Assembly: GCA_964609695.1 (NCBI GenBank)
Contig: CAZSSP010000005.1
Span: 62,001-126,000, forward strand
Length of the DNA stretch: 64,000 nt
From: JAGNHS01 sp964609695
GTDB lineage: Bacteria; Bdellovibrionota; UBA2428
Reading direction: 5' to 3'
The notes beneath the pieces are model-generated. The model had not been told where the DNA came from and made no database searches. It saw only the letters and a program-made list of their open reading frames with translations. The translations under genes were made by a program, and so were the position numbers. Shown piece by piece: positions 62,663 through 64,000 of the stretch (position 1 is its first letter; the number at the start of each line of letters is the position of its first letter).

Positions 62663-64000
62663 GTAGCGAGATTTCACCAATTCAACCAACGCTTCTTGGG
62701 CACTATGAGGGCCGTATTTAAATTGCGACTGCAAACCCAGATAAGCTTTTCGAGCTAGCATTTCTGACTCGTTGACTGCATTTTCAGACTTAGAAGTAAG
62801 GCCCTCAAAGTTTTGAGTGTCTAAAAATATTTTTCCCATCGCAGTGAGCTTTTGCACTTCTTGTTTGTGGAAATAGCGTCTTAATTTCTCAATGACCTGT
62901 GGGAAAACTTCTAGGTAAGGAATTTTTTCTTTATTAAAATCCTTATGCTCAATCGACCAAGCCCCCAAACGGGATATTAAATTCTTCCTATATTCCGAGC
63001 GATCGCCACTGACTTCAGTCATGTCTTCAAACTGATTCATGTAAGATTCATCGGCATTTTCGTTTTGGCCGGTCATTCTATTTTTAACTTTCTCTCCTTT
63101 TACAAAGGAAATGACTTGTTTCAAATAATTCGCCAAATACTCTTCTAATTGCTCAGGCTGATGTAATCGCAATACGGTGCGAACTTCTTGATCGACCCAA
63201 TTGAGCCATTCATCATGAACAACTTGAATAAAATTTTCGAAATCATGATAGCCGCCACTGACGGGCTCTTGTCTAAGATAATCAAAGTCTGAAACTCGTT
63301 TGACAAGTTTTCGTAATTCAGCAAATACGGCATTGGGTCCTAGAGTTTTAAATTGATCGCCTTGTGCCGCCATTTGAAGAGCCACCTTGAGTTCTCGAGC
63401 AGAAGCTCCTAAAAGTCCCTCATAATAAATATGATTTTGATGTTCAGCAAACAATTCCTCAATGTGACTTTTGAGTTCTTTTCTTTCTTCATCAGTTAAT
63501 CGCTCAGGCATTTCCGCATTGTTATAAATTTTGGCCTTCTCAATAGGTGTGATGGAATCTAAAACTCTCACCAAAACTGCACTTTTGTTTTTAGTGAGTG
63601 GTTTCTTAATACGAGTCAGCACGGCCCATAAAGCTAAAGCCCTACAGGTATGTGGCATAAGCTCTTTTTCGCCACACACATCTCTCGCGGTTCTTTCGTA
63701 AATATTTTCTTCATCAGAGTACCTCAACAAATAAGGCACTCGAATAAATTCTAAGCGACTTTTAAAACTATAAAACTCGGGATGCTCCCTAAAGGCTTCA
63801 AGTTGCCTGTCATTTGTTGAAGCCATAAACACAGTGTCTAAAAACACCACAACATGCCCCAGATTTACAGTTGAGGTTTCACAAGTGTTTAAAAGATATT
63901 TAAAACTTTCAACAGGACGCTTTAATATATCGGTGAATTCCACTAAACCACGATTGGCATCAACAAGATCGCCTTCGAGTTGAAATAAATTTAAACTTTG
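62657..64000 (-). CDS. prkA: PrkA-type serine protein kinase/AAA+ protein (5' end outside window)
   Basis: Partial: the frame runs to the window edge, so the N-terminal AAA+ part is missing. Seen in order: DANRGLVEFTDILKRPVESF (last part of the ATPase core), FLDTVFMASTNDRQLEAF, RVPYLLRYSDEENIYER, HTCRALALWAVLTRIKKP, and the C-terminal PrkA domain (GASARELKVALQMAAQ, YLRQEPVSGGYHDFENFI, DESYMNQFEDMTEV). This matches E. coli YeaG/PrkA. A GTG at 63943 is internal, not the start. Its stop lies in the right arm of the inverted repeat. The family acts in stress and stationary-phase signalling. Confidence 0.92.
   Translation of the reverse strand, partial: QSLNLFQLEGDLVDANRGLVEFTDILKRPVESFKYLLNTCETSTVNLGHVVVFLDTVFMASTNDRQLEAFREHPEFYSFKSRLEFIRVPYLLRYSDEENIYERTARDVCGEKELMPHTCRALALWAVLTRIKKPLTKNKSAVLVRVLDSITPIEKAKIYNNAEMPERLTDEERKELKSHIEELFAEHQNHIYYEGLLGASARELKVALQMAAQGDQFKTLGPNAVFAELRKLVKRVSDFDYLRQEPVSGGYHDFENFIQVVHDEWLNWVDQEVRTVLRLHQPEQLEEYLANYLKQVISFVKGEKVKNRMTGQNENADESYMNQFEDMTEVSGDRSEYRKNLISRLGAWSIEHKDFNKEKIPYLEVFPQVIEKLRRYFHKQEVQKLTAMGKIFLDTQNFEGLTSKSENAVNESEMLARKAYLGLQSQFKYGPHSAQEALVELVKSRYR

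Overview
The window looks like chromosomal backbone of a low-GC (about 40% by eye) Gram-negative bacterium. The gene set suggests a relative of Bdellovibrio or Halobacteriovorax (Bdellovibrionota); this is inferred from content, not tested by phylogeny. Pointers are tamA/tamB, tolQRAB, PilT, RodZ, TrmFO, PrkA, sigma-54 and PilZ regulators, several exported proteases and L,D-transpeptidases, and many secreted proteins without recognisable homology. Coding density is very high, with many 1-20 nt overlaps. I see no rRNA, tRNA, insertion sequence, prophage or CRISPR array.

Layout. 0-3.6 kb: comM-like, comF and tryptophanase. 3.6-8.9 kb (minus): an RND efflux operon (adaptor lipoprotein, pump, TolC-like channel). 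9-14.3 kb: OmpA-family protein, uvrA and an exported unknown. 14.4-18.3 kb: rodZ, pilT and ribonuclease G. 18.3-20.1 kb: a probable replication origin (three perfect and two near-perfect DnaA boxes next to A-rich repeats) followed by a divergent dnaA. dnaN, recF and gyrB do not follow; hemF does. 20.9-31.6 kb (minus): efp-accB-accC-TPR-tamB-tamA, with a TPR gene and a helical gene just upstream. 32-36.9 kb: L,D-transpeptidase, subtilase, MarC and TrmFO. 36.9-43.1 kb: a membrane protein, tolQRAB (no pal), xseB, ispA and tlyA. 43.2-49.9 kb: a patatin-like lipoprotein lacking its serine, a cyclic-nucleotide-binding protein, sua5, an opposed ppx/gppA, glmU and glmS. 50-54.5 kb: an exported unknown, PilZ and sigma-54 response regulators, ihfA. 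54.6-60.9 kb: prmA, dcd, a run of exported unknowns and nth. 60.9-64 kb: a TPP riboswitch driving a small six-cysteine exported protein, a methyltransferase, a 37-bp inverted repeat, and prkA running off the right edge.

Themes. Much of the window is about building and energising the envelope: Tol-Pal energy transduction, TamAB, RodZ, GlmU/GlmS precursor supply, L,D-transpeptidase, RND export and MarC. Replication and repair (oriC/dnaA, uvrA, nth, xseB) and translation/RNA functions (efp, tlyA, trmFO, sua5, prmA, RNase G) fill most of the rest.

The strongest unexplained observations are the thiamine-pyrophosphate riboswitch in front of a small exported cysteine-rich protein, the origin with its divergent DnaA, an exported protein carrying a GGDEF-like motif, a patatin-fold lipoprotein without a nucleophile, and an RND pump missing canonical proton-relay residues.
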